Positions 1 through 7,701 of a DNA stretch of 29,765 nucleotides are shown in pieces (the stretch's first letter is position 1; each line of letters starts with the position of its first letter). The stretch is from assembly GCA_036498265.1 (NCBI GenBank), contig DASYFT010000033.1, positions 1-29,765 of the forward strand, given 5' to 3'. Made by a program: the position numbers and the translations under genes. The notes beneath the pieces are model-generated. The model saw only the letters and a program-made list of their open reading frames with translations. It was not told the DNA's origin and did not search any database. Source of the DNA: Palsa-744 sp036498265. GTDB taxonomy: Bacteria > Actinomycetota > Thermoleophilia > Solirubrobacterales > Solirubrobacteraceae.

Positions 1-137
1 ACCCCCGCAGCCGCAGCCCCACCAACTTCAGAATCCGTCGCGAACCGCGACTCCAACCGCACATTCCGCACAGCCCCCGACACATCCCCAAACGCAGAAG
101 CACCCCAACCACCAGCATCAACCGCCACAGTCATACC
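1..137 (-). repeat. 137-bp inverted copy of 28912-29048
   Basis: Read on the minus strand, positions 137 to 1 match 28912-29048 base for base. Identity starts abruptly at the linker/catalytic-domain junction (GGTATGACT) and continues to the window edge. Upstream of the junction the two sequences are unrelated. Confidence 0.9.
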
Positions 138-1016
138 TTCCAGGGCCGCCGCCGGCGCGGTCTGGATCGGCTGCGGGGCCGCCGCCGGGATCGCCACCGG
201 TGGCGATCCCACCACCACCGCCGCGTGCCTGCGCCTGCGGTGGGCGCGCTTCAGGCGCCTGTGGTGGACGCTCGTGCGGCGCCTGACGCCGAGATGGCGG
301 CTGTGGAGGGGATGACGGGCATTGCTGCGGTGCCGGACGATGCGGTGCCGGACGATGCGGTGCCGGACGGCGTGGTGGCGGACGCTGCGGTGGTGGACGG
401 CATGGTGGTGGACGGCGTGGTGATGGACGGCGTGGTGGCGGACGCGGCGGTGGTGGAGGACGCGGTGGTGGATGGTCCTGTGGCGGGCGTTATGACGGTG
501 GAGGGTCCGGTGGCGCGCACTGCGGTGGCGCACGCTGCGGTGGCGCACGCTGCGGTGGCGCGCTTGCCCGTCGTGGTGGATGGGGCTGTGCCGGTGGGCA
601 TGTGCGGCGTGGCGCAGTTTGAGGCGCCGGGGACGCCGGAGGACGAGCAGCCTCCTGTGGTGAGGTCTGTGGCGCCGAGCCGTGCCGTGGCGGTGGCGCG
701 CCCGGCGGCGTGCGTGCGACCGCGCGACGGCACGATGAAGGCGTGCAGTCGGCGCGTGGAGGACCGACGCATGCGGCCGGCCGCCCAGGATCCACTCGAG
801 GGTCCCCGGCAGCGTCAGGCCGAGTGCGGCGTTGAAGCGCGCATCGCCGGTGGTGGGGACGATCGGCCCGGCTGGCCGGCTGGACGCCGCGGGCCCCCAG
901 GGCCTCAGAGCGGACACCTGGGTCGGCGCCAGGGCGCCGAGCGCCAGCAGGAGCGTGACCAGCGACAGGGCCTTGCGCGACCGCAATTCCGGTCCCCTCC
1001 GCCTGCCGCCACGCAT
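1..1016 (-). CDS. Secreted glycoside-hydrolase-like protein with His/Arg repeat linker (3' end missing)
   Basis: The frame is open from ATG at 1016 to the window edge (338 codons, no stop). Residues 1-36 are a classical signal peptide: an Arg-rich n-region, a hydrophobic core LVTLLLALGALA, and probable cleavage after VSA. Residues ~37-98 are unassigned. Residues ~99-263 are extremely His/Arg-rich and include sixteen pentapeptide repeats at 153-232. Residues 264-294 are an Ala/Pro linker. From residue 294 the protein is identical to the catalytic-domain start of the gene at 28420-29760. The signal peptide and catalytic start lie in the same frame, and its third positions are almost all G/C, so I prefer it to the other open frames here. 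The catalytic glutamates lie beyond the window. No good Shine-Dalgarno precedes ATG 1016; an in-frame TTG at 1052 follows a GAAGGGA motif and is an alternative start. The substrate is unknown. Two compensating frameshifts around the repeat cannot be excluded without resequencing. Confidence 0.72.
   Translation of the reverse strand, partial: MRGGRRRGPELRSRKALSLVTLLLALGALAPTQVSALRPWGPAASSRPAGPIVPTTGDARFNAALGLTLPGTLEWILGGRPHASVLHAPTARLHRAVARSHARRRARHRHGTARRHRPHHRRLLVLRRPRRLKLRHAAHAHRHSPIHHDGQARHRSVRHRSVRHRSARHRTLHRHNARHRTIHHRVLHHRRVRHHAVHHHAVHHHAVHHRSVRHHAVRHRIVRHRIVRHRSNARHPLHSRHLGVRRRTSVHHRRLKRAHRRRRHAAVVVGSPPVAIPAAAPQPIQTAPAAALEGMTVAVDAGGWGASAFGDVSGAVRNVRLESRFATDSEVGGAAAAG
321..560 (-). repeat. 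16-unit, 15-bp tandem repeat encoding His/Arg pentapeptides
   Basis: Sixteen consecutive 15-bp units encode pentapeptides of the form [RH]H[RH]x(V/L/I/A), for example RHRSV, RHHAV, HHHAV and RHRIV. The 80-residue block contains 26 His and 23 Arg. Units are degenerate at DNA level, except for a few near-identical neighbours such as the RHRSV and RHRIV copies. This suggests old expansion plus recent local duplication. Confidence 0.75.
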
Positions 1017-1087
1017 GGCGGGCAGGCCCGGGCCTCGGAGCCTACGTCTCAAATCCAATCCCTTCGGCTACGTGTCGAATGGGCATA

Positions 1088-1138
1088 GCTCGAGGCCGGT
1101 GGTCGTGCTTCGCTCGATCATCGTGGACGGCCTCGAGC
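1088..1138 (-). promoter_or_regulatory. Leader hairpin of the left-edge secreted gene
   Basis: Arms 1088-1098 (GCTCGAGGCCG) and 1128-1138 (CGGCCTCGAGC) are perfectly complementary over 11 bp, with a 29-nt loop. They sit between a candidate -10 (TAGAGT, minus strand 1157-1152) and the start codon at 1016, so they would form in a ~130-nt 5' leader. No known riboswitch family was recognised. Confidence 0.4.
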
Positions 1139-1254
1139 AACGAAGCGCGGCACTCTAGCAAAGGGTCCGGCGGCTACATCACCCTCGATCTGGCTCCAGC
1201 AAGCCAAAGTCGCGCAAATACCGGAAACGCCGCCGGTCCGGCTCGACGCTCCTC

Positions 1255-2298
1255 TCAGGCTGCCTCGAAGCGAACGACCCCGTCCTGCTCGTGCTCTACG
1301 ACGACGCCCTCGGCGAGCAGCAGGTCGACGTGCCCGAGGACCTCCGAGAGGGTGAGATAGGCCTGCGTGACGGCGACGTTGCCCCACAGCTCCTGGGCGA
1401 TCTCGTGGGCGCTGCGGGGCTGAGCGACGATCAAGCGGTGGATCTTCTCGGCGCGGCGGCGGTGCATGCGAAAACGCTCGTCGATCACCGCGACGTGGTC
1501 GGTGATCGGCCGGCCGTGCCCGGGCAGCACGAGCGAGAGCTCCATCGCCCGAGTCTGCTCGAGCGAGGCCAGGTACGTGATGAGGGCCTGCGGCCGCGGC
1601 CCGTCGAAGGCGGCTCCGGCGCCGAGCGGGCGGGCCAGGAGCGGGTTCGAGGAGATGTGGCTCAGGAGGTGGTCGGCGGCGAGAAGGATGGACCGAGACT
1701 CGTCCAGGAACACCGTGTCCGAGGGGCTGTGGCCCGGTCGGTGCAGCACCCGCAGGCTCCGGTCGCGCAGCTGCAGCAGCGAGTCGTCTGTCAACGGCCG
1801 CGTGACCTCAACCTGCGAGCCCCACGCCCGGAAGCCCGCGGAGACGGCCCGCAGCGCGGTCACGATTTCGGGCGGGATCCCATGGCGCAGCATCGTCTGC
1901 TCGGCGAAGCGGTCGTCGAGGTCGGTTTCGCGGCTGTAGCCGGCCAGGTAGCCCGCCAGGCCCTCGATCGCGGCCACCTCGGCGCCCGAGCGTCGCGCGA
2001 GGATCGAGGCGAGGCCGAAGTGGTCCATGTGCTGGTGGCTGATCACCAGCAGCTCGAGGTCCTCGACGGCGTGCCCGCGAGCCGCCAGCGCCTGCTCGAG
2101 CTCGTCGAGCGCCTTGGCGGAGTTCGGCCCGGAGTCGATCAAGGTGAGCGGCGAGTCCTCGATGAGGTAGGCGTTCACGCGTCCCACCTGGAACGGCGTC
2201 GGGATCGCCAGCCGGACGATCCCCGCCTGCTCGCCCAGCGCCAGCGCCTCGAGCTCCCCCTCGCCCTCGCGCTCGGCGGGCTGCTCCGGAGCGCTCAC
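1255..2298 (-). CDS. MBL-fold metallohydrolase with C-terminal winged-helix region
   Basis: 347 residues. The metal-binding HxHxDH motif is at 88-93 (HQHMDH). Further ligands are H190 (GHSPSD), D209 (AADH) and H261 (PGHG), a complete metallo-beta-lactamase/glyoxalase II-type dinuclear site. The ~70 residues after the fold look like a winged-helix domain (HEIAQELWG ... TLSEVLGHVDLLLAEG), as in LACTB2-type and related hydrolases. The substrate cannot be read from sequence; thioester or phosphodiester hydrolysis are the family's usual reactions. Its ATG overlaps the stop of the upstream phosphomannomutase gene by 4 nt (ATGA), so the two are almost certainly translated from one message and coupled. 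Confidence 0.85.
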   Translation of the reverse strand: MSAPEQPAEREGEGELEALALGEQAGIVRLAIPTPFQVGRVNAYLIEDSPLTLIDSGPNSAKALDELEQALAARGHAVEDLELLVISHQHMDHFGLASILARRSGAEVAAIEGLAGYLAGYSRETDLDDRFAEQTMLRHGIPPEIVTALRAVSAGFRAWGSQVEVTRPLTDDSLLQLRDRSLRVLHRPGHSPSDTVFLDESRSILLAADHLLSHISSNPLLARPLGAGAAFDGPRPQALITYLASLEQTRAMELSLVLPGHGRPITDHVAVIDERFRMHRRRAEKIHRLIVAQPRSAHEIAQELWGNVAVTQAYLTLSEVLGHVDLLLAEGVVVEHEQDGVVRFEAA

Positions 2299-3734
2299 GA
2301 CCCGGCCGGGCCGGGCGAGCGGATCAGCGCGAGCACTTCGTCACGGCGCTCTTCCATGTCCTGCCTCGAGATGAGCGACTCCAGGCAGAGCCGCAGCAAC
2401 GGCTCCGTGTTGGAGGGCCGCACGTTGAAGTGCCAGTCCTCGTAGTCGATCGAGATCCCGTCCAGCCTGCTCTGCTCGGCATCGGCGTAGCGCCGGGAGA
2501 TCTCCTCCATCTTCGCCTGCTGATCGGAGACCTCGGAGTTGATCTCGCCCGAGATGAAGTACCGCTCGCGGTAGGGGCGAAGCAGCTCGGACATCGGCTT
2601 GCCGCCCGAGCTCAGCATCTCCAGCACGAGCAGCGCCGGGATGGTGCCGGAGTCGGCGCAGTAGAAGTCCCGGAAGTAGTAGTGGCCGGAGACCTCGCCA
2701 CCGAACAGCGAGCCCTCGGAGCGCATCCGCGTCTTGAAGAACGCATGGCCGACGCGGTTCACGAACGGCACGCCGCCCGCGCGCCTGACGGTGTCGGGCA
2801 CCGCCCACGAGGCACGGACGTCGTACAGCACCGCCTCTCCCTCGCGGCCCGCCGCCAGCGCCTTGCCGAGCAGCGACTCGGCGAGCAGCGCCGTCATGAA
2901 GTCCCCCGGCACGAACTCCCCGTGCTCGTCCATGAAGAAGCAGCGGTCGGCGTCGCCGTCCCACGCGATGCCCAGATCGGCGCCCGTCTCCCGGACCCGC
3001 TGGACGATGAACGCGCGGTTCGCCTCGATCATCGGGTTCGGGCCGCTGTCCGGGAAGTCGCCGTCGGCGATCCAGTTGGACTCGATCAGCTCGAGCCCGA
3101 GGCCCTCGAGCAGCGGCCCCACCATCGGCGCGGCCATCCCGTGGGACGCGTCGACGACGACGGTCAGCGGGCGCTCGGCGGAGCGGACCGCGTCGGGATC
3201 GATGAAGCGCATCGCCGCCTGCTGGAACTCCGGGTACACGTCGAGCTCCTCGAGCGTGCCGCGCGGCGGCTGTGCGTCGTGCTGCGCGGAGCCTCCGTCG
3301 GCTTCCCCTTCGACCGCCCGCCGCACGTCCTGTATGCCGGAGTCCCCCGACAGCGCGATCGCGCCCTCGCGGACGAGCTTCGCACCCGTGTAGGCCTTCG
3401 GGTTGTGCGACGCGGTGCACATGAGGCCTCCGCTCAGCTCGCGCGAGCCGACGAACCAGTAGAGCATCTCCGTGCCGACCTTGCCGATGTCGAGCACGTT
3501 CGCCCCGGCGGACAGCATGCCCTCCCGGTAGCGCGCCGCGAGCTCGGCCGCGCCCGCTCGCATGTCGTGTCCGAGCCCGATGCGGAGCTCGGAGACCTGC
3601 TTGCCCTCCAGCCGGCCGAGCACCTGCGCGAACGCGCGCCCGATCCGCTCGGCCACGTCGCCGTCGATCTGCTCACCGGCGATCCCGCGGATGTCGTAGG
3701 CCTTGAAGATGTCCGGGGAGACGGTTGCGCTCAT
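2295..3734 (-). CDS. manB: Phosphomannomutase/phosphoglucomutase
   Basis: 479 residues, full length for the alpha-D-phosphohexomutase family. It interconverts hexose 6-phosphate and hexose 1-phosphate in the cytoplasm through a phosphoserine enzyme. Visible motifs are KAYDIRG near the N-terminus, the phosphoserine loop TASHNP at 107-112 (S109), the Mg2+ loop DGDADR at 259-264, the sugar-binding loop GEVSGH at 346-351, and the phosphate-binding loop RPSNTEP at 439-445. The GEVSGH loop fits the ManB/AlgC type, which usually accepts mannose and glucose phosphates. It is the first gene of the pair with the MBL hydrolase. A TAGGAT -10 lies nine bases before the ATG, so the message has little or no leader. 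The product would feed cell-wall mannose or glucose nucleotides, in keeping with the cytidylyltransferase at 4557. Confidence 0.9.
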   Translation of the reverse strand: MSATVSPDIFKAYDIRGIAGEQIDGDVAERIGRAFAQVLGRLEGKQVSELRIGLGHDMRAGAAELAARYREGMLSAGANVLDIGKVGTEMLYWFVGSRELSGGLMCTASHNPKAYTGAKLVREGAIALSGDSGIQDVRRAVEGEADGGSAQHDAQPPRGTLEELDVYPEFQQAAMRFIDPDAVRSAERPLTVVVDASHGMAAPMVGPLLEGLGLELIESNWIADGDFPDSGPNPMIEANRAFIVQRVRETGADLGIAWDGDADRCFFMDEHGEFVPGDFMTALLAESLLGKALAAGREGEAVLYDVRASWAVPDTVRRAGGVPFVNRVGHAFFKTRMRSEGSLFGGEVSGHYYFRDFYCADSGTIPALLVLEMLSSGGKPMSELLRPYRERYFISGEINSEVSDQQAKMEEISRRYADAEQSRLDGISIDYEDWHFNVRPSNTEPLLRLCLESLISRQDMEERRDEVLALIRSPGPAGS

Positions 3735-3743
3735 GGGCGGTCA

Positions 3744-3749
3744 ATCCTA
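3744..3749 (-). promoter_or_regulatory. -10 box of manB
   Basis: TAGGAT on the minus strand, 9 nt before ATG 3734. It lies in the 69-bp divergent spacer shared with yebC. Confidence 0.5.
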
Positions 3750-3790
3750 GGGGGCGGCCCTGCCCCAGGTCGGTTTCGCGCCGCGATTCG

Positions 3791-3796
3791 TAGACT
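3791..3796 (+). promoter_or_regulatory. -10 box of yebC (leaderless)
   Basis: TAGACT ends 7 nt before GTG 3804, so transcription should start at or next to the start codon. No Shine-Dalgarno is present. No clear -35 is visible. Confidence 0.55.
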
Positions 3797-3803
3797 TCCG
3801 GTT

Positions 3804-4553
3804 GTGTCCGGGCATTCGAAGTGGGCCAGCATCAAGCACAAGAAGGCGGTCGTCGACTCGCGCAGGGGCGCGCAGTTCTCCAAGCTCACGCGCGCGATCA
3901 CGGTGGCCGCGCGGGACGGTGGGGGAGACCCGGACGGCAACGCCGCCCTAGAGAACGCGGTGCGCAAGGCCAGGGAAGCGTCGATGCCGAAGGACAACAT
4001 CGAACGTGCGATCGCCAAGGGAACCGGCGAGGGCGGCGAGGCCGATGCCATCGAAGCCGTGCTCTACGAGGGGTACGGGCCCGGCGGCGTGGCGATCCTG
4101 GTGGAGGCGCTGACAGAGAACCGCAACCGCACGAGCGCCGACGTCAGGCACGTCTTCTCCAAGAACGGCGGCAGCCTCGGCGAGCCCGGCTCCGTCGCCT
4201 ACCTGTTCGACAAGAAGGGCACGATCGTGATCGACGCCGGGCGCTACTCCGAAGACGACCTGATGCCGGCCGTCGAGGCCGGCGCCGAGGACGTCTCGAG
4301 CGACGAGGGGGTCTTCGAGGTGATCGCCGAGCCGGCCGACTTCACGAACGTACGGCGCGCCCTGGAAGCGGCCGGAGTCGAGCTCGAGAGCGCCGAGATG
4401 GACTACCGCGCCTCGAGCCTCGTCCCCGTCGAGGAGGCGCAGGCGCGCCGGCTGCTGGCGCTGATCGAGAAACTCGAAGACAACGACGACGTGAGCGCGG
4501 TTCACGCCAACTTCGACGTGTCCGCCGACGTGCTCGAGCGTGTCGCGGGTTAG
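3804..4553 (+). CDS. yebC: YebC/TACO1-family translational regulator
   Basis: 249 residues from GTG 3804. The N-terminus (SGHSKW, then KHKKA) is the family signature, and the length matches the usual ~240-250. The reading frame is open far upstream, but that part shows no homology and is antisense to manB. The -10 box directly before GTG 3804 also fixes the start. YebC-type proteins relieve ribosome stalling or act as transcriptional regulators. The gene's classic neighbour is ruvC. Here ruvCAB follows at 6562, after two inserted genes. The next gene (4557) starts 3 nt after the stop and is probably cotranscribed. Confidence 0.95.
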   Translation: MSGHSKWASIKHKKAVVDSRRGAQFSKLTRAITVAARDGGGDPDGNAALENAVRKAREASMPKDNIERAIAKGTGEGGEADAIEAVLYEGYGPGGVAILVEALTENRNRTSADVRHVFSKNGGSLGEPGSVAYLFDKKGTIVIDAGRYSEDDLMPAVEAGAEDVSSDEGVFEVIAEPADFTNVRRALEAAGVELESAEMDYRASSLVPVEEAQARRLLALIEKLEDNDDVSAVHANFDVSADVLERVAG

Positions 4554-4556
4554 GCG

Positions 4557-5339
4557 GTGAGCCGCCCGCCCGTCGTGATCCTCTGCGGCGGTCGCGGCAC
4601 GCGACTCCAGGAGCGCACGCAGGAGATACCCAAGCCGCTGGTCGAGATCGGCGGGATGCCGATCGTCTGGCACGTCATCCAGCTCTATGCCATCCAGGGC
4701 TTCAGCCGCTTCCTGCTCGCGACCGGCTACAAGGGCGAGCTGATCGAGCGCTTCGTCGAAGGCCACGGCTGGCCGCCGGGAGTGGAGGTGGCGTGCGTGG
4801 ACACCGGCCTCGAGACCCAGACCGGGGGACGCATCAAGGCGCTGGCCCCGCGCCTCGACGGCGAGGAGCTCTTCTGCGCCACCTATGCCGACGGCGTCGC
4901 CGACATCGACCTCGACGCCCTGCTCGGCTTCCACCGCGGGCACGGCGCGCTCGCGACGATGACCGTGGTGCGCCCCGAGCTGCAGTTCGGCGTCACGGAG
5001 CTCGAGCCCGACGGCAGGGTCACGGGCTTTCGCGAGAAGCCCCGCTCGGATCACTGGATCAACGGGGGGTTCTTCTGCTTTGGCGGCCCGGTGCTCGACT
5101 ACCTCGACGCCGACAGCGTGCTCGAGCGCGAGCCGCTCGAGCGCCTGGCCCGTGCGGATGAGCTGCGGGCCCACCGCCACGACGGCTTCTGGGAGTGCAT
5201 GGACACCTACAAGGACGCCGTCCAGCTCAACGACCTCTGGGCCTCCGGCAGCGCGCCGTGGCGGCTGTGGGGCGACGGAGACGCCCCACAGGACACCGAC
5301 GGGATGGATGCGCAGGAGCTGCAGGGCTCACCGCGCTGA
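4557..5339 (+). CDS. rfbF: Glucose-1-phosphate cytidylyltransferase-like nucleotidyltransferase
   Basis: 260 residues, close to the ~257 of RfbF. The N-terminus carries the nucleotide-binding signature GGRGTRL at 11-17 with the IPKPL lysine at 26. Later come the YADGVAD metal/nucleotide segment, a FREKP motif and WINGGFF, and the C-terminal half contains FWECMDTYKD. The whole pattern is that of CDP-glucose synthase: CTP + glucose 1-phosphate gives CDP-glucose + PPi, the entry to CDP-dideoxyhexoses and other wall sugars. No CDP-glucose 4,6-dehydratase or other sugar genes are nearby, so the pathway is not visible. GTG start, 3 nt after the yebC stop, without a recognisable ribosome site. Transcription converges on the cyclase gene, with stops 9 nt apart. 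Confidence 0.82.
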   Translation: MSRPPVVILCGGRGTRLQERTQEIPKPLVEIGGMPIVWHVIQLYAIQGFSRFLLATGYKGELIERFVEGHGWPPGVEVACVDTGLETQTGGRIKALAPRLDGEELFCATYADGVADIDLDALLGFHRGHGALATMTVVRPELQFGVTELEPDGRVTGFREKPRSDHWINGGFFCFGGPVLDYLDADSVLEREPLERLARADELRAHRHDGFWECMDTYKDAVQLNDLWASGSAPWRLWGDGDAPQDTDGMDAQELQGSPR

Positions 5340-5348
5340 GCGTCCCTC

Positions 5349-6470
5349 TCAGGCTGCCAGCAAGCGTGCTCTGAACAGCCGCACCGGCCCGCGAATCCCC
5401 TTCAGGCGCCGCTCGCCGGCGAACGACCAGCGGTAGGCCTCGGCCGTGGAGTCGTGGAGCGCCGTGTCGGCCAGCAGGCTGCCCGGGCGGGCTACGGAGG
5501 TGATGCGGCTGGCCAGGTTCACCGGCCGTCCGAACCAGTCGCCGGCACGCGGCAGCGCTGCACCCAGCGCGGCGCCGGCGCGAAGCTGGGGGAAGTCCTC
5601 GCCCTCGCCGTCGGCCGCCTCGATCAGCGACAGCGTCGCTTCGAGCAGCGGCCCGGGCTCGGGCGAGGCGAGCATCGCGGCGTCGCCGATCGTCTTGACG
5701 AGACGCACGGGCGCCACCGCGACCTCCATGGCGAGCAGTTCCAGCCGCATGGCGAGGCGGCCGAGCTCGTCCGGCGGCACCTCCTCGCCCAGGCGCGTGA
5801 AGCCGACCAGATCGGCGAACGACACGGCGATCTCCCGCGAGCCCGGAAGCTGGCCGCCACTGCGCTCGAGCTCGCTGACAACCGTGCTCTGGGTGGCATG
5901 GCGCATGTGCAGGGCGAGCACGTTGCTCACCAGCGGGTCGACCAGCGGATAGAGCTGCTCGGCCGCGCGGGCGTAGCCCTGTGCAAGCTCGGCCTCGCTC
6001 ATGCCGGGCTGAAGGACGAGTTTCAGCGGCACCGCCCGAAGCAGTTCGGCGACCTGGGAGAGGCCGCGGCCAAGCACGCGCATCAGGTCCAGCAGATCCT
6101 CGTCGGTGATGCCGGCGGCCCGAGCGATGTGGATCTGGCGCGTCGACTCGACCTCCGTGTCTGTGTAGACCGCCTCCCCGCCCTCCGGAATCGGCAGTCC
6201 CATGGCGCGGCGCGCGCGGACCAGGAAGTCCTCGTCGATCCCGGTCAGCTCGGCTACCTGGGCCGAGGTATAGCGAGCTCGGCTGCCGATCACGCGGTCG
6301 GCCGGCAGGTACATGATCGTCCCCGCAGTAGTCGAGCGGCGAAGCTCGGACAGCGGCACGCCTTCGGCCGTGAGTTCCTGCAGCAGGACGAGCCGCTCGG
6401 CGCGCTGCTTGCCTTCCAAGCCCTCGAGCAAACCCTCCGCGGCGAAGTCGATGCCCGGCTCGGCTGGCAT
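5349..6470 (-). CDS. Class III adenylate cyclase with N-terminal regulatory domain
   Basis: 373 residues from ATG 6470; an upstream in-frame ATG at 6512 would add 14 residues. Residues ~1-200 resemble the autoinhibitory regulatory domain of mycobacterial Rv1264-type pH-responsive cyclases. The catalytic domain follows: FADLVGFT (metal Asp 220), KTIGDAAM (Lys 259 and metal Asp 263), and FGRPVNLASRIT (Asn/Arg transition-state residues). It should act as a homodimer making cAMP from ATP. No transmembrane segment is seen, so it is cytoplasmic. I prefer ATG 6470 because TAGGCT on the minus strand (6484-6479) ends 8 nt upstream, the same spacing seen at other genes here. It is divergent from ruvC. 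The effector sensed by the N-terminal domain is unknown. Confidence 0.87.
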   Translation of the reverse strand: MPAEPGIDFAAEGLLEGLEGKQRAERLVLLQELTAEGVPLSELRRSTTAGTIMYLPADRVIGSRARYTSAQVAELTGIDEDFLVRARRAMGLPIPEGGEAVYTDTEVESTRQIHIARAAGITDEDLLDLMRVLGRGLSQVAELLRAVPLKLVLQPGMSEAELAQGYARAAEQLYPLVDPLVSNVLALHMRHATQSTVVSELERSGGQLPGSREIAVSFADLVGFTRLGEEVPPDELGRLAMRLELLAMEVAVAPVRLVKTIGDAAMLASPEPGPLLEATLSLIEAADGEGEDFPQLRAGAALGAALPRAGDWFGRPVNLASRITSVARPGSLLADTALHDSTAEAYRWSFAGERRLKGIRGPVRLFRARLLAA

Positions 6471-6478
6471 TGCGGCCA

Positions 6479-6484
6479 AGCCTA
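6479..6484 (-). promoter_or_regulatory. -10 box of the adenylate cyclase gene (leaderless)
   Basis: TAGGCT on the minus strand, 8 nt before ATG 6470. It lies downstream of the longer candidate start at 6512, so that start would not be on this transcript. Confidence 0.5.
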
Positions 6485-6561
6485 TCGGCGGCCCGTGCTC
6501 ACGGCCGCGCAATGCTCAGGAGGCACGCAGGCGTCCGGTGACGGGCGCAGAATCACAGGCC

Positions 6562-7095
6562 GTGATCGTCCTCGGCATCGACCCCGGCCTGGCCAACACG
6601 GGCTATGGCGTCGTCACCCGTCGCGGGGGGCGACTGCTGGCGCTCGACGGCGGAGTGATCGAGACCCGCTCCGGGGGCGCTCAGGAGCGCCGCCTCGCGG
6701 AGATCCACGCGGCCGTCGACTCGCTGCTGCGCGAGCACGACCCCGAGGCCGTGGCCCTGGAGGACCTCTACTTCGGCCAGAACGTGCGCACGGCGTTCGC
6801 CGTGGGGCAGGCGCGGGGCGCGGTCATGCTGGCCGCGGGCCAGCACGGCGTGCCGTGCAGCGGCTACACCCCCCAGCAGGTGAAGGGGGCAGTCTGCGGC
6901 AGCGGGCGCGCCGCCAAGGACCAGGTCGCGCGCATGGTGCAGGCGCTGCTCGCGCTCCCCGAGGAACCGCGCCCGGACCACGCCGCCGACGCGCTCGCCG
7001 TGGCGATCTGCCATCTGAACCGTGCCCCGCTGTCGAGCGCCGTGAGCGGCGCCCGCCTCCGGGCCGGGGCGGGCGCCGTGGAGGCGCCCGCATGA
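6562..7095 (+). CDS. ruvC: Crossover junction endodeoxyribonuclease RuvC
   Basis: 177 residues from GTG 6562, close to the usual ~173. The RNase H-fold catalytic acids are visible: D7 in GIDPG, E67 in LEDLYFGQN, and D139/D143 in PDHAADALA. RuvC resolves Holliday junctions as a dimer with RuvAB. The open frame extends upstream, but GTG 6562 immediately precedes the conserved first beta-strand (VIVLGIDPG). A weak -10 (CAGAAT, 6548-6553) is 8 nt before it. The stop overlaps the ruvA ATG by 3 nt, so the genes are coupled. The last ~20 residues are a low-complexity Ala/Gly tail. Confidence 0.95.
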   Translation: MIVLGIDPGLANTGYGVVTRRGGRLLALDGGVIETRSGGAQERRLAEIHAAVDSLLREHDPEAVALEDLYFGQNVRTAFAVGQARGAVMLAAGQHGVPCSGYTPQQVKGAVCGSGRAAKDQVARMVQALLALPEEPRPDHAADALAVAICHLNRAPLSSAVSGARLRAGAGAVEAPA

Positions 7096-7697
7096 TCGCG
7101 CTGCTTCGCGGCGAGGTGGCGGTGCGGCGCAGCGACCACGTCGTCGTGCTCTGCGGCGCGGTCGGCTACCGCGCGGCGGTGTCGGCGGAGACGCTGCGCC
7201 ACGTGCCCGCAGCGGGCGAGCAGGTGACCCTCCACACGCAGCTGATCGTGCGAGATGACGCGCTGACGCTGTACGGCTTCCACTCCGAGCAGGAGCGCGA
7301 TCTCTTCCTGATGCTGCTGTCCGTCCAGGCCGTCGGGCCGAAGGTGGCGCTGGCCGTGCTCTCCGCCGGGCCGCCGCGGGAGCTCATCGGTGCGCTCGCG
7401 GCGGGTGACGCCGCCCGCTTCCAGGCCGTTCCGGGGATCGGCAAGCGCACGGCCGAACGAATCATCGTCGAGCTGCGCGAGAAGGTCGGCGTCGACGGCG
7501 ATGCGGGGCCGGGATCGCGCACGCCGATCGTGGCGCGGCGAGGCGAGGCGAGCCAGCCGCGCATGCTCGCGCGCGAAGGCCTGCTCGAGCTCGGCTACGC
7601 GCCCGGCGAGGCCGACGAGCTGCTGCGCGAGGCGGAGGGCACGAGCGCCGAGGAGCTGATCGCGGAGGCGCTGCGCCTCGCGCGGGCGGGATCGTGA
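7092..7697 (+). CDS. ruvA: Holliday junction branch-migration protein RuvA
   Basis: 201 residues, normal length. The N-terminal OB-fold domain (~1-65) begins MIALLRGEV. It is followed by two helix-hairpin-helix motifs (VQAVGPKVALAVLS and VPGIGKRTAERII) and a C-terminal RuvB-binding helical domain (~150-201). As a tetramer it binds four-way junctions and loads RuvB. ATG 7092 overlaps the ruvC stop. ruvB begins 4 nt after the ruvA stop, so ruvCAB is one operon. Confidence 0.95.
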   Translation: MIALLRGEVAVRRSDHVVVLCGAVGYRAAVSAETLRHVPAAGEQVTLHTQLIVRDDALTLYGFHSEQERDLFLMLLSVQAVGPKVALAVLSAGPPRELIGALAAGDAARFQAVPGIGKRTAERIIVELREKVGVDGDAGPGSRTPIVARRGEASQPRMLAREGLLELGYAPGEADELLREAEGTSAEELIAEALRLARAGS

Positions 7698-7701
7698 GCC
7701 G

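Noticed and set aside
321..560. CRISPR-like short tandem repeat
   Set aside because: The 15-bp units are contiguous without spacers and keep a single coding frame, so this is a protein repeat.
251..772. Minus-strand Thr/Ser/Ala-rich frame over the same repeat
   Set aside because: It resembles a mucin-like linker but has no signal peptide and stops at 251, out of frame with the catalytic segment. It was kept only as a frameshift caveat.
225..1088. Long plus-strand reading frame rich in VVDGVV repeats
   Set aside because: It is the antisense of the minus-strand repeat. It lacks a protein-like beginning, and the minus frame joins a signal peptide to a known catalytic domain with better third-codon bias.
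2430..3803. Upstream in-frame extension of yebC
   Set aside because: It is antisense to manB with no recognisable domain; GTG 3804 begins the family's conserved N-terminus right after a -10 box.
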